A stretch of 64,000 nt of DNA from Mycobacteriales bacterium (lineage in GTDB: Bacteria > Actinomycetota > Actinomycetes > Mycobacteriales > SCTD01), in NCBI GenBank assembly GCA_040902655.1, contig JBBDWV010000052.1, forward strand, positions 7,804 through 71,803, given 5' to 3'. This document shows, in pieces, positions 51,423 through 59,454 of the stretch. The translations under genes and the position numbers were made by a program. Numbering within the stretch: the stretch's first letter is position 1; the number at the start of each line of letters is the position of its first letter. The notes beneath the pieces were generated by a model, which was given only the letters and a program-made list of their open reading frames with translations, was not told where the DNA came from and made no database searches.

Positions 51423-52000
51423 GCACCCGATTGCACCCGGCCGGCCCGCCGGCCGCCAGCATCCGCCCCGGTGAGGGCGGCATCGGCCGTGGCAGCAACG
51501 CGCGGGCCGAGGCCGTCTCCGACGCTCTGCGCCGTGAGGCGGGGGAGTTCCTCGACCGGCGGCGCCGCACCGCGCTGCTGCAGACGGCCGCGGCCGGCAG
51601 CCTGTCCGTCGTCGCGCTCTACCAGTTCGGCGTGCTCCGGTCCGTCCCGGAGCCGTCGCTGCCGGGGATCGACGCGGACCGGGTCGACGCGTCAGGGGAG
51701 GCGTACGCCGTCCTCAACACGCCCGACGCGGCCCTGGGCATCGCCAGCGCGGGGCTCTCGCTCGTGCTGGCCGGGATGGGCGGTGCCGAGCGTCACCGAG
51801 AGCAGCCGTGGATCCCGCTGGCGCTGCTGGCCAAGAGCCTCGTCGACGCCGCCGGCGGGATCTACCTGTTCGCCGAGCAGGTCAGCAAGCACAAGAAGAT
51901 CTGCTCCTGGTGCACCCTCAGCGCCGGCCTGCTGGTCGCGACCGTCCCCGGTGCGCTGCCCGAGGCGCGCGCCGCCTGGCGGGCCTTCCGCGACCGGTGA
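51419..52000 (+). CDS. Vitamin K epoxide reductase family membrane protein
   Basis: 193 residues. Hydrophobic segments lie at LLQTAAAGSLSVVALYQFGV, ALGIASAGLSLVLAGMG and IPLALLAKSLVDAAGGIYLF. KKICSWCTLSAGLLV holds the CxxC redox centre of VKOR-type enzymes, which reoxidise disulfide-forming proteins with quinone. The outer cysteine pair usual in VKOR is missing, so it is a partial or divergent member. ATG 51419 overlaps the GH15 stop (ATGA). It is in the same operon as the SDR that follows. Confidence 0.85.
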   Translation: MSTRLHPAGPPAASIRPGEGGIGRGSNARAEAVSDALRREAGEFLDRRRRTALLQTAAAGSLSVVALYQFGVLRSVPEPSLPGIDADRVDASGEAYAVLNTPDAALGIASAGLSLVLAGMGGAERHREQPWIPLALLAKSLVDAAGGIYLFAEQVSKHKKICSWCTLSAGLLVATVPGALPEARAAWRAFRDR

Positions 52001-52011
52001 GGACACCGACA

Positions 52012-53013
52012 GTGCGCAAGCGCTCCAGGCCCCGCGGGACGGCTGTCGTCACCGGGGGCACCGCCGGTGTCGGCCGGGCGGTGACCCGCGAGCTCGCCCG
52101 GCGCGGCTGGGACGTCGCCGTGCTCGCCCGTGGGCAGGAGCGGCTGGACGCCACCGTGGCCGAGGTCCGTGCGCTCGGTCGCTCGGCGACGGGCGTGTCG
52201 GTCGACGTCGCCGACGCCGCGGCCCTCGAGCGTGCCGCCGACGCGGTCGAGGCCGCGCTCGGACCCATCGAGCTGTGGGTCAACAACGCCTTCACCGGCG
52301 CCATCGCCTTCTTCGACGAGTTGCAGCCCGATGAGTACGACCGCATCACGATGGTCACCTACCTGGGCTTCGTGAACGGGACCCGGGCCGCGCTCCGGCG
52401 GATGACCCCCCGCAACCGCGGTCAGGTCATCCAGATCGGTTCCGCGCTGGCTTTTCACGGTATTCCGCTGCAGAGCGCCTACTGCGGCGCAAAACATGCC
52501 ATCAAGGGCTTCACCGAGTCGGTCCGCACCGAGCTCGCGCACAAGGGCGTGGCCGTCCACCTGTCCGAGGTGCACCTGCCCGGCGTCAACACCCCGCAGT
52601 TCGACTGGGTGCTGCACCGCGGCATCGAGCACCACCCCATGCCGGTGCCGCCGATCTTCCAGCCCGAGGTCTGCGCCCGGGCCGTGGCGCACGTCGCCGA
52701 TCACCCCCGGCGAACGACGTGGGTCGGGCTGCCGACCGCGCTCACCATCCTCGGCAACCGCCTCGCGCCGGCGCTGCTCGACCGTTACCTCGCCAGCACC
52801 AACGTGCAGGGGCAGCAGTCACCGGACCACGACCCGCCGGGGCGGCAGGCCAACACCTGGGAGCCGGCGTACGGCGCCGAGGTCGCGGCACACGGCAGCT
52901 TCGACCGGCAGGCGTACGCGCACAGCCCGCTGGTGTGGGTCGGTCAGCACCGCGCGCTGCTGGGCGCGGGACTGGCCGGTGCGGGCCTGCTGGCCCGCCG
53001 GCTGCGGCGCTGA
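52012..53013 (+). CDS. SDR family oxidoreductase with C-terminal extension
   Basis: 333 residues. Cofactor loop TGGTAGVGRAVTREL, then NNAFTGAI in place of NNAG, catalytic Ser in QIGSALAFHG and Tyr-Lys in SAYCGAKHAI. A C-terminal extension (about residues 270-333) includes TWEPAYGAEVAAHGSFDRQA and ends with ALLGAGLAGAGLLARRLRR, a possible membrane-associating helix. GTG 52012 lies 11 bp after the VKOR stop. This is the last gene of the operon; it converges with the FadR-type regulator. Substrate unknown. Confidence 0.93.
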   Translation: MRKRSRPRGTAVVTGGTAGVGRAVTRELARRGWDVAVLARGQERLDATVAEVRALGRSATGVSVDVADAAALERAADAVEAALGPIELWVNNAFTGAIAFFDELQPDEYDRITMVTYLGFVNGTRAALRRMTPRNRGQVIQIGSALAFHGIPLQSAYCGAKHAIKGFTESVRTELAHKGVAVHLSEVHLPGVNTPQFDWVLHRGIEHHPMPVPPIFQPEVCARAVAHVADHPRRTTWVGLPTALTILGNRLAPALLDRYLASTNVQGQQSPDHDPPGRQANTWEPAYGAEVAAHGSFDRQAYAHSPLVWVGQHRALLGAGLAGAGLLARRLRR

Positions 53014-53036
53014 GGCCGGTCGCTCAGCCCGGTCGC

Positions 53037-53807
53037 TCAGTCCTTGAGGCTGCTCTCGTGCTGCGCCAACCGCTCGGCCGTCCGGGTGAGGTGCGTGCTC
53101 ATCAGGTCGGTGGCCTTGCGTACGCTGCGCCGGGCGATCGCGTCGACCAGGGCCCGGTGCTCCTCCACACCTCGTCGGCCGTGCGCCGGCACAGCCTCGC
53201 GCGCTCGCTCGAGGGACATCAGCAGGGGGCCGTGCAGGGACTCCACCAGCATGGCGACCGCCCGGTTGTGCGCGGCCTGGGCATACCGCGTGTGCCACTC
53301 GGCAGACAGCTCGAGCGGGTAGGAGTCGCCCTCGAGGGCGGCGCTGCTGCGGTCGCAGATCTCGTACAACGCCGCGATGTCGTCCTTGGTCGCGCGCTCG
53401 CAGACCAGCGGCACGATGCCGAGCTCGAAGACCAGCCGGGCCTCGGTGACCTCCACCGCCGTCAGGGAGGCCAGCGTGATCAGGTCGGCGATCCCCTCGC
53501 CGACCAGGCGACTGCTCGGCGCGGTGACGAAGGCCCCGCCGCGGGCGCCGACCCGGATCTCGACCAGGCCGTTGGCCTCCAGCACGCGCAGCGCCTCACG
53601 GACCGTCACCCGGCTGACGCCGAAGCGCTCGCACAGCTCGCGCTCAGAGGGCAGCCGGTCACCTGCGGACAGCTGGCCCTGGCGGATGAGCAGCCGGACC
53701 TGCTCCACGATGACCTCCGAGATCCGCCCGATGCTGACGCGGGTCAGCAGGTCACCCTTGCCCGTATCGACCAGATCGGGGGCTGAGGTCGTGCCGGGGG
53801 TCTTCAC
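53037..53807 (-). CDS. FadR/GntR-type regulator (FCD domain), likely repressor of aromatic cluster
   Basis: 256 residues. The winged helix is LSAGDRLPSERELCERFGVS followed by RVTVREALRVLEANGLVEIR. The FCD ligand domain follows, with ARLVFELGIVPLVCERA and EWHTRYAQAAHNRAVAMLVE, whose histidines and Asp/Glu form the usual metal/ligand site. GTG 53807 follows a TACGAT box by six bases, so the mRNA is probably leaderless; ATG 53837 would add ten residues ahead of that box. It is divergent from the ferredoxin-oxygenase operon, with a GntR-type palindrome between them. Confidence 0.94.
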   Translation of the reverse strand: MKTPGTTSAPDLVDTGKGDLLTRVSIGRISEVIVEQVRLLIRQGQLSAGDRLPSERELCERFGVSRVTVREALRVLEANGLVEIRVGARGGAFVTAPSSRLVGEGIADLITLASLTAVEVTEARLVFELGIVPLVCERATKDDIAALYEICDRSSAALEGDSYPLELSAEWHTRYAQAAHNRAVAMLVESLHGPLLMSLERAREAVPAHGRRGVEEHRALVDAIARRSVRKATDLMSTHLTRTAERLAQHESSLKD

Positions 53808-53813
53808 CGGGGC

Positions 53814-53819
53814 ATCGTA
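53814..53819 (-). promoter_or_regulatory. -10 box TACGAT, leaderless start of regulator
   Basis: On the minus strand TACGAT is six bases before GTG 53807. Confidence 0.5.
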
Positions 53820-53947
53820 TAGGCGGGCGCCGGGCATTCGGTCCAATGGTTCGACGCCGGACCGCTTTCTTTTCTGGTCGGGCGACGGCGCCGGCTGCCG
53901 CGCGGGCCTGTGCCGGTCCCCGGCAACGACCCCCGGGACGGGAGGGC

Positions 53948-53968
53948 ATGGTCTAATGGACAGACCAT
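53948..53968. promoter_or_regulatory. Putative FadR-type operator 1
   Basis: ATGGTCT-N7-AGACCAT, a perfect 7-bp inverted repeat, matching the TGGT/ACCA style of FCD-type GntR operators. It lies between the regulator and the ferredoxin gene, 60 bp before the latter's start. Confidence 0.65.
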
Positions 53969-54028
53969 ACGCGTGCACCCGCGCCACCAACCTGAGGCCC
54001 AGCCTCGCCGTCGAGAGGACACCCGACC

Positions 54029-54352
54029 GTGCCGAAGGTGGTCTACGTCGCCGACACCGGCGAGCAGCACACGGTCGACGCGGCCGTCGGCGAATCGGTC
54101 ATGTCGGCCGCCGTGAAGAACGGCGTCCCCGGAATCGTCGGTGAGTGCGGCGGCAACGCCTCCTGCGCCACCTGCCACGTCTGGGTGCGGGAGGAGTTCG
54201 CACCGCTGGTCGGTGAGCCGAACGACATGGAGGAGGACCTGCTGGACCTCGGCGTCTCGGAGCGACGCGCGACCAGCCGGTTGTCCTGTCAGATCCCGGT
54301 CAGCTCCGAGCTGGACGGGCTCACGGTCGACGTGCCGGCGGATCAGCCGTGA
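54029..54352 (+). CDS. 2Fe-2S ferredoxin (adrenodoxin type)
   Basis: 107 residues. Cluster ligands lie in ECGGNASCATCHVWV plus the later Cys in RLSCQIPVS, the C-x5-C-x2-C...C pattern of adrenodoxin/putidaredoxin-type ferredoxins. DMEEDLLD and the C-terminal LTVDVPADQP are typical. It should carry electrons from the FAD reductase (gene at 63283) to the Rieske oxygenase encoded 92 bp downstream. GTG 54029. Expression is probably controlled through the operator at 53948. Confidence 0.95.
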   Translation: MPKVVYVADTGEQHTVDAAVGESVMSAAVKNGVPGIVGECGGNASCATCHVWVREEFAPLVGEPNDMEEDLLDLGVSERRATSRLSCQIPVSSELDGLTVDVPADQP

Positions 54353-54372
54353 CGGTTGACACCGCCTGCTGA

Positions 54373-54393
54373 AAGGTAAGACAATTAGACCCC
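54373..54393. promoter_or_regulatory. Putative FadR-type operator 2, degenerate
   Basis: AAGGTAA-N7-AGACCCC has the same 21-bp length and AGACC right half as operator 1; the left half keeps A-GGT. It lies 52 bp before the Rieske oxygenase start. Confidence 0.4.
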
Positions 54394-54444
54394 GATCGGG
54401 CAGCCGTTGCCCGATGCCCGGTCGGCTCGTACTAGGGAGACCGT

Positions 54445-55731
54445 GTGCTTCGTCAGGACATCAACGACCTGCTCACCCAGACGGCGCCGACGACGCCGAT
54501 GGGCGAGCTGTTCCGGCAGTACTGGATCCCGGCACTGCTCGCCGAGGAGCTGCCGGAGGACGACTGCCCGCAGGTCCGCGTGAAGCTGCTCTCCGAGCGC
54601 CTGATCGCCTTCCGCGACAGCGAGGGCCGGTACGGGCTGATCGACGAGTTCTGCGCCCACCGGGGGGTGTCGCTCTGGTTCGGCCGGGTCGAGGAGTCCG
54701 GGCTGCGCTGCGCCTACCACGGCTGGAAGTTCGACGTCACCGGGCAGTGCGTGGAGGTGCCCTCGGAGGCCGACAACAGCAGCTTCTGCCAGAACGTGAA
54801 GCTGCGCGCCTACCCCCTGGTCAGGATCGGCGACGTGCTCTGGACCTACATGGGGGACCCAGCCACGCAGCCGCCGCTGCCCGAGTGGGAGTTCGCGCTG
54901 GTCCCGCCGGAGCAGACCTACACCTCGAAGCGGTGGCAGCAGTGCAACTGGCTGCAGGCCTTCGAGGGCGGCATCGACTCCAGCCACGTGACCTTCCTGC
55001 ACTCCGGTGGCCTCAAGACCGACCCGCTCTTCAAGGGCGCCAAGGGCAACGAGTACAACCTCAACGACACCAAGCCCTTCTTCGAAGTCGCCGACAGTTC
55101 GGGTGGGTTGTTCGTCGGCGCCCGGCGCAACGCCGAGGAAGGCCAGTACTACTGGCGCATCACGCCGTGGGTGATGCCGTGCTTCACGATGGTCCCGCCG
55201 CGCGGTGACCACCCGATCCACGGGCACTTCTGGATCCCGATCGACGACGAGAACTGCTGGGCCTGGAGTTTCGACTATCACCCGGTACGGCCGTTGTCGG
55301 CGGCGGAGCGGCAGGCGATGATCGACGGCCACGGGATCCACAGCGAGAACATCCCGGGCACCTACCGGCCGGTGGCCAACATGGACAACGACTACCTGAT
55401 GGACCGCGACGCGCAGAAGCGCGGGGAGTACTACTCGGGGGTCAAGGGCATCTCGATCCAGGACTCCTCGCTGCAGGAGAGCATGGGCCCGATCGTCGAC
55501 CGCATGAAGGAGCGGCTGGTCCCGGCGGACAGCGGCATCATCAAGGCCCGTCAGAAGCTTCGGAAGGCGGCGCTCGCGCTGCGCGACGAGGGGGTGACGC
55601 CGCCCGGTGTCGACCCGGCGCACCATCACGTCAGGTCGGCAGCGGTGGTGCTGCCGCAGGCGGAGGCGTTCCTGGACGGCTGCGCGGACGCGGTGCGGGT
55701 GGTTCCCGGCACGCCGGTGGCGTCGGTCTGA
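54445..55731 (+). CDS. Rieske non-heme iron oxygenase, alpha subunit (phthalate 4,5-dioxygenase-like)
   Basis: 428 residues. The Rieske domain has ligands in FCAHRGVSLWFG and RCAYHGWKFD at about residues 69-95. The catalytic domain has the mononuclear iron site in GGIDSSHVTFLH, with the bridging Asp before the first His, and an acidic ligand expected near NDYLMDRDAQKRGEY. The layout and length match the phthalate 4,5-dioxygenase/vanillate-demethylase class without a beta subunit. It probably hydroxylates an aromatic acid; the exact substrate is not readable. GTG 54445. The stop shares one base with the next ATG (TGATG). Confidence 0.94.
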   Translation: MLRQDINDLLTQTAPTTPMGELFRQYWIPALLAEELPEDDCPQVRVKLLSERLIAFRDSEGRYGLIDEFCAHRGVSLWFGRVEESGLRCAYHGWKFDVTGQCVEVPSEADNSSFCQNVKLRAYPLVRIGDVLWTYMGDPATQPPLPEWEFALVPPEQTYTSKRWQQCNWLQAFEGGIDSSHVTFLHSGGLKTDPLFKGAKGNEYNLNDTKPFFEVADSSGGLFVGARRNAEEGQYYWRITPWVMPCFTMVPPRGDHPIHGHFWIPIDDENCWAWSFDYHPVRPLSAAERQAMIDGHGIHSENIPGTYRPVANMDNDYLMDRDAQKRGEYYSGVKGISIQDSSLQESMGPIVDRMKERLVPADSGIIKARQKLRKAALALRDEGVTPPGVDPAHHHVRSAAVVLPQAEAFLDGCADAVRVVPGTPVASV

Positions 55732-56222
55732 TGCCGGTCCCCCCGACGACGACACTCAGCAGTTGCGCCCGCGCGGCCACCGCTGCCGAGACGCGCTACC
55801 GGATCAGTACGCCCATCGCGCCGGCCCGTGGCGCCCGGGTGATTGCGCTCGACGCGGGTGCCGCGGCTGTCGTGGGTCGCCTGGCCGGGCAGCCCTGGGC
55901 CAACGCCCGCTTCCTCGGCTGCACCGGTGACGCCGACCGGCTGGTGCTCACCGGTCTCGGCGGGGAGCCTGCGAGCCTGGCCGAGCAGCTGCAGGACGCC
56001 GATGTCGTGGTGTTGGTCGCGACGGACGACACGGGCGCGGCCTGCGCTTCCGCGCTCGGCCGCGCGTGCCGGGAGCGCGGCATCATGACCGCCGGCCTGG
56101 TCCTCGTGTCCGGCTCCGGGGCCCAGCACGCCGTGGCCGCGCTGCGCCCGCACGCCCGCGTGCTGCTCCCGACAGCGGACGAGACCGACGTCCTCGAGCT
56201 GCTCACCGCGTTGCGGGCCTGA
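55731..56222 (+). CDS. Hypothetical Rossmann-like protein
   Basis: 163 residues. ARVIALDAGAAAVVGRLAGQ, ADVVVLVATDDTGAACASAL and ERGIMTAGLVLVSGS suggest an alpha/beta nucleotide-binding fold, with a faint resemblance to the FtsZ/tubulin glycine loop. Ends with VLLPTADETDVLELLTALRA. It overlaps the oxygenase stop by one base, so it is translated together with it, and is followed 32 bp later by the PanB-like gene. No function can be given. Confidence 0.7.
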   Translation: MPVPPTTTLSSCARAATAAETRYRISTPIAPARGARVIALDAGAAAVVGRLAGQPWANARFLGCTGDADRLVLTGLGGEPASLAEQLQDADVVVLVATDDTGAACASALGRACRERGIMTAGLVLVSGSGAQHAVAALRPHARVLLPTADETDVLELLTALRA

Positions 56223-56254
56223 CCGCGCACACCGACGACGACAGACAGGGCGAC

Positions 56255-57091
56255 ATGGACGACCAGAAGATCAGCCTGCGCACCCTGCAGCAGATGAAGC
56301 AGGACGGCCGCAAGATCGTCGGCGTGGTGGCCTGGGACTACCAGGTGGCCCGGATCGTGGACCGGGCCGGCGTCGAGATCGTGTCGGTCGGTGACACAGT
56401 CGGGGTCAACCTGTGGGGCCACACGAACCCGTTCGAGATCACGATGGAGCAGATGCTCACCGTGACGCAGGCGGTGCGCCGGGGCACCCGGCGTGCGCTG
56501 GTGTCCGCCGACTTCCCGTTCGGGCCGCTCCAGGAGGGCACCGTAAGCGCCGTGCGCGCTGCGATCCGGTTCGTCAAGGAGGCCGGGGTCGACCTGGTCA
56601 AGCTCGACGCGGCGTCGGATCACCTGGACGCGGTCGAGGCCGTGACCCGCGCGGGCATCCCGGTCTTCGCGCAGTTCGGCATCACCCCGCAGACCGCGCT
56701 GCGCTACGGCGTGGAGTACAAGGCGATCCCCTCGGCCGCGGACGCAGTCCCGGTGGAGCTGAAGGACGAGCTGGTCGCCGAGGCCAAGCGGCTCGAGGCG
56801 GCCGGAGCCGCCCTGCTGAACTTCACCAACTCCGGCCCGGTGGTCGGGGCGGCGGTCGCCCAGGCGGTCACCGTCCCGGTGCTCGGCGGCTTCGGTGGCG
56901 GACCCTGGCTGGACGGTCGGATGCGGATGGTGAACGCCGCCGTCGGCTACGCCGCTTCGGCGCTCGACGGTGCCCCCGACACCTACGCCAACGTCGCGCG
57001 GATCACCCTGGACGCCATCACCTCGTACGCCGAGGACGTCCGCTCCGCGCGGCAGCTGCCCGGCGGCATCCCCGTCCCCCCGGCGAGCTAG
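56255..57091 (+). CDS. PanB-like ketopantoate hydroxymethyltransferase family protein
   Basis: 278 residues of the PEP-mutase/PanB TIM-barrel superfamily. VGVVAWDYQVARIVDRAGVE, EIVSVGDTVGVNLWGHTNPF and RALVSADFPFG match PanB metal- and substrate-binding segments, and VFAQFGITPQTALRYG corresponds to the G(H)xGLTPQ region. In pantothenate synthesis PanB adds hydroxymethyl to alpha-ketoisovalerate. Its place inside an aromatic-catabolism operon, away from panC, suggests a recruited C-C lyase or aldolase acting on a ring-cleavage product. Start ATG 56255. Confidence 0.87.
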   Translation: MDDQKISLRTLQQMKQDGRKIVGVVAWDYQVARIVDRAGVEIVSVGDTVGVNLWGHTNPFEITMEQMLTVTQAVRRGTRRALVSADFPFGPLQEGTVSAVRAAIRFVKEAGVDLVKLDAASDHLDAVEAVTRAGIPVFAQFGITPQTALRYGVEYKAIPSAADAVPVELKDELVAEAKRLEAAGAALLNFTNSGPVVGAAVAQAVTVPVLGGFGGGPWLDGRMRMVNAAVGYAASALDGAPDTYANVARITLDAITSYAEDVRSARQLPGGIPVPPAS

Positions 57092-57103
57092 AGGAGCCGC
57101 GTC

Positions 57104-57961
57104 ATGCCCACCGCCGTCCTCGACGGGATCCCGACGCGCTACCAGCTGACCGGCGACGGCCCGCCGCTGCTGATGTTCTCACCCGGCGGCTTCGACTCGA
57201 GCCTGGAGAGCTGGCGAACCATCGGCATCTATCGGCGGCTCGGCCTGCTCGAGCAGCTGAGCCACAGCTATACCTGCATCACCTTCGACCGCCGCGAGTC
57301 GGGGCAGTCCGGAGGGCGGGTCGAACGCATCTCCTGGGGCGACTACGTCGCTCAGGCGCGGGCGCTGCTCGACCACCTCGGCACCGGGCGCGCGCACCTG
57401 ATGGGCGGCTGCGTCGGCTGCTCGGCCGTCGCCGCCTTCGCCGTCACGCACCCGGAGCGGGTGGCGAGCATGGTCCTGTTCTCCCCGGCCGGCGGCGTGA
57501 AGTACCGGCTCAAGCAGCACGCGCGCTTCACCCGGCACCTGGCCTACGTGGAGGAGCACGGCCTCGGACAGGTCGTCGACCTCGTGCTGGGCTGCGACAA
57601 GGGCTTCACCGCCGACCCCCGGGTCGGCCCCTGGAACAGCGTGATCCGCACCGACCCGGACTTCGCGAGCGCCTACGCCGGCATGGACCCCGCTCGCTAC
57701 GCCGTCGTGGTGAGCGGCCTCGCGCGGCTGATGTTCGACCGCGACACGGTCTCCGGTGCCGAGCCCGAGGACCTGCTGCAGCTCGAGATCCCCGCGCTGA
57801 TCGTGCCGGGACAGGACGAGTCGCACGCGCCCTCGGCGGCGCGTTACCTGCAGGAGTGCCTGCCCCTCGCGCAGTACTGGGACGTCCCGGTCGTGGAGCA
57901 GACCGAGCAGACGGCCCCCCCGCGGATCCTGGAGTTCCTGGCCGCGGTGCCGCTCAGTTGA
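57104..57961 (+). CDS. Alpha/beta hydrolase with Cys nucleophile
   Basis: 285 residues. LLMFSPGGFDSSLESW is the oxyanion region and TFDRRESGQSGGR follows strand 4. The nucleophile elbow reads MGGCVGCSAV, so Cys103 replaces the usual Ser; dienelactone hydrolase is the known precedent for a Cys nucleophile. The acid is probably Asp in PGQDESHAPSAARYL, with His nearby or later. In an aromatic cluster it could open a lactone or cleave a C-C bond. It lies 12 bp after the PanB-like gene with GAGGAG before the ATG. Its 3' end overlaps the convergent RpiB-like gene by 8 bp. Confidence 0.88.
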   Translation: MPTAVLDGIPTRYQLTGDGPPLLMFSPGGFDSSLESWRTIGIYRRLGLLEQLSHSYTCITFDRRESGQSGGRVERISWGDYVAQARALLDHLGTGRAHLMGGCVGCSAVAAFAVTHPERVASMVLFSPAGGVKYRLKQHARFTRHLAYVEEHGLGQVVDLVLGCDKGFTADPRVGPWNSVIRTDPDFASAYAGMDPARYAVVVSGLARLMFDRDTVSGAEPEDLLQLEIPALIVPGQDESHAPSAARYLQECLPLAQYWDVPVVEQTEQTAPPRILEFLAAVPLS

Positions 57962-58406
57962 GCGGCTCGCCGCGCTCCAGCGCGGCGATCTGGGCGAGCC
58001 GCCGGGCGTGCACCCCGCCCTTGAAGGGGGTCGCGAGCCAGGTCTCGAGGATCTGCTCGGCGAGCTCCGGGCCGACGACCTTCGCGCCGAGGACCAGGAC
58101 GTTGGAGTCGTTGTTGCCGCGCGAGATCCCGGTGCCCCACACGTCGTGGCACAGGCCGGCCCGGATACCGCGGTGCTTGTTGCAGGCGATGGCCTCGCCG
58201 GAGCCGCTGCCCCCGATCACGATGCCGCGGTCGACCGTGCCGGCCAGCACCCGCCGGCAGACATCGGAGCACAGCGGCGGATAGTCCACGACCTCCTCGT
58301 CGTGTGCGCCACGGTCGTCGACGTCGTGCCCCCGCTCCCTCAGCCAGGCGATCAGCCGTGCCTTGAGGGCGATGCCGTTGTGGTCTGCCGCCACCGCCAG
58401 GCGCAT
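57954..58406 (-). CDS. RpiB/LacA/LacB-type isomerase
   Basis: 150 residues, normal for the family. ADHNGIALKARLIAWLRERG binds phosphate in RpiB. GIVIGGSGSGEAIACNK has Glu71 in the place used as catalytic base in mycobacterial RpiB, rather than the Cys of E. coli, and RGIRAGLCHD follows. NDSNVLVLGAKVVG is the C-terminal motif. It could be a ribose-5-phosphate isomerase, but the setting among aromatic genes suggests isomerising a keto/enol acid. Its ATG shares a base with the stop of the upstream decarboxylase-like gene. Confidence 0.93.
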   Translation of the reverse strand: MRLAVAADHNGIALKARLIAWLRERGHDVDDRGAHDEEVVDYPPLCSDVCRRVLAGTVDRGIVIGGSGSGEAIACNKHRGIRAGLCHDVWGTGISRGNNDSNVLVLGAKVVGPELAEQILETWLATPFKGGVHARRLAQIAALERGEPLN

Positions 58407-59353
58407 CAGGCACTCAGACCGTGCGTGGTGGGCGCGAACACGTCCTCCAGGGCGACCGTCCGGTCGAGGATCCGCTGGTCCACCGCGGAGCGCACGAGCT
58501 GCTCCAGCACCGCCCGGTTCGGCTCCAGGCCGTACGGCAGCGGGTCGGCGCCGGTCAGCTCCATGACGCGCAGGTGCATGCGGTCGGTCGCTGTCGCCGT
58601 CTCGATCGCGCCGGCGCGGAGCCGGTCCACGTAGATCCCCTTGGCACGGGCGAAGGCGTCGAAGACGTCGGCCGCGAGTTCCGGGCGGGCGTCGAGCAGC
58701 TCGTCCCGCACCACGACGAGGTGGTTGATCGGATAGTGGCCGCGCGCCTGCAGTGCGGCCAACCCTGCCTCGAGCGGGTCCGGGAGCAGGGGGACGACGT
58801 CCGGGGCGTCGAGGTCGGCGCCGATGACGGCGGCCAGCTCACCGGCGCGAAGCAGCTCCTCGAGCGTCCGGCCGGGCTCGACCGCGACGACGTTGGCCGG
58901 CGGCACGTACTGCGTCACATGCTCGTCGCCGGACAGCACCCACGTGACACGGTCGAGGTCCACCCCGTGCTCCTCGGCGAGCACCGCGCGGGCCCAGACG
59001 CCGGTCGTGACGGTGTAGCCGCGGTGCACCCCGACCCGGCGGCCCTCGAGGTCCCGGGGCGTCCGGACGTCGGAGCCGGCGAGCACCTGTACGGCGCCGT
59101 GGTGGAAGCCCCTGACGAGGAACACCGGCACGGCGGTGCAGCGGACGCCGTGGGCCTTGGCGGCCAGGTAGGTGGTCAGCGCCAGCTCGCTCACGTCGAA
59201 CTCCAGCCCGCGCACCATGCGCCGGAACGCCGAGGGCAGGACCGGCACCTCCTCGAAGTCGAACCGGAAGCTCCGCGGGGTCACGGTCCCGTCCTTGAGC
59301 GCTGCGTTCGCGCCGGAGGTGCGCGTCACGGTCGTCAGTCGCGGCTCGGTCAC
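58406..59353 (-). CDS. 4,5-dihydroxyphthalate decarboxylase-like protein (1)
   Basis: 315 residues with a periplasmic-binding-protein-like fold but no signal peptide. FDVSELALTTYLAAKAHG, TAVPVFLVRGFHHGAVQVLA, DLEGRRVGVHRGYTVTTGVW and HYPINHLVVVRDELLD match the Pht5/DHP decarboxylase family. Family members remove a carboxyl group from dihydroxyphthalate; many relatives are uncharacterised. It is divergent from the dehydrogenase operon, with operator 3 in between, and is followed by the RpiB-like gene. A paralogue is at 62283. Confidence 0.85.
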   Translation of the reverse strand: MTEPRLTTVTRTSGANAALKDGTVTPRSFRFDFEEVPVLPSAFRRMVRGLEFDVSELALTTYLAAKAHGVRCTAVPVFLVRGFHHGAVQVLAGSDVRTPRDLEGRRVGVHRGYTVTTGVWARAVLAEEHGVDLDRVTWVLSGDEHVTQYVPPANVVAVEPGRTLEELLRAGELAAVIGADLDAPDVVPLLPDPLEAGLAALQARGHYPINHLVVVRDELLDARPELAADVFDAFARAKGIYVDRLRAGAIETATATDRMHLRVMELTGADPLPYGLEPNRAVLEQLVRSAVDQRILDRTVALEDVFAPTTHGLSA

Positions 59354-59386
59354 GGGAGCTCCTCAGGTAGGCAAAGGTCTGCAGCC

Positions 59387-59407
59387 ATGGTCATACCATC
59401 AGACCTT
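59387..59407. promoter_or_regulatory. Putative FadR-type operator 3
   Basis: ATGGTCA-N7-AGACCTT repeats operator 1 (ATGGTC and AGACC at identical spacing). A further half-site aaggtct is at 59374-59380. It lies between divergent genes starting at 59353 and 59455, so it could control both. Confidence 0.6.
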
Positions 59408-59454
59408 CGATAGGGTGACGCGGACAGGCGGCGCACGCGGCGGAGGGACAGGCG

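Noticed and set aside
58406-59353. Substrate-binding protein of an ABC transporter
   Set aside because: The fold is related but there is no signal or lipoprotein peptide and no permease or ATPase gene nearby; DHP-decarboxylase-like motifs fit better.
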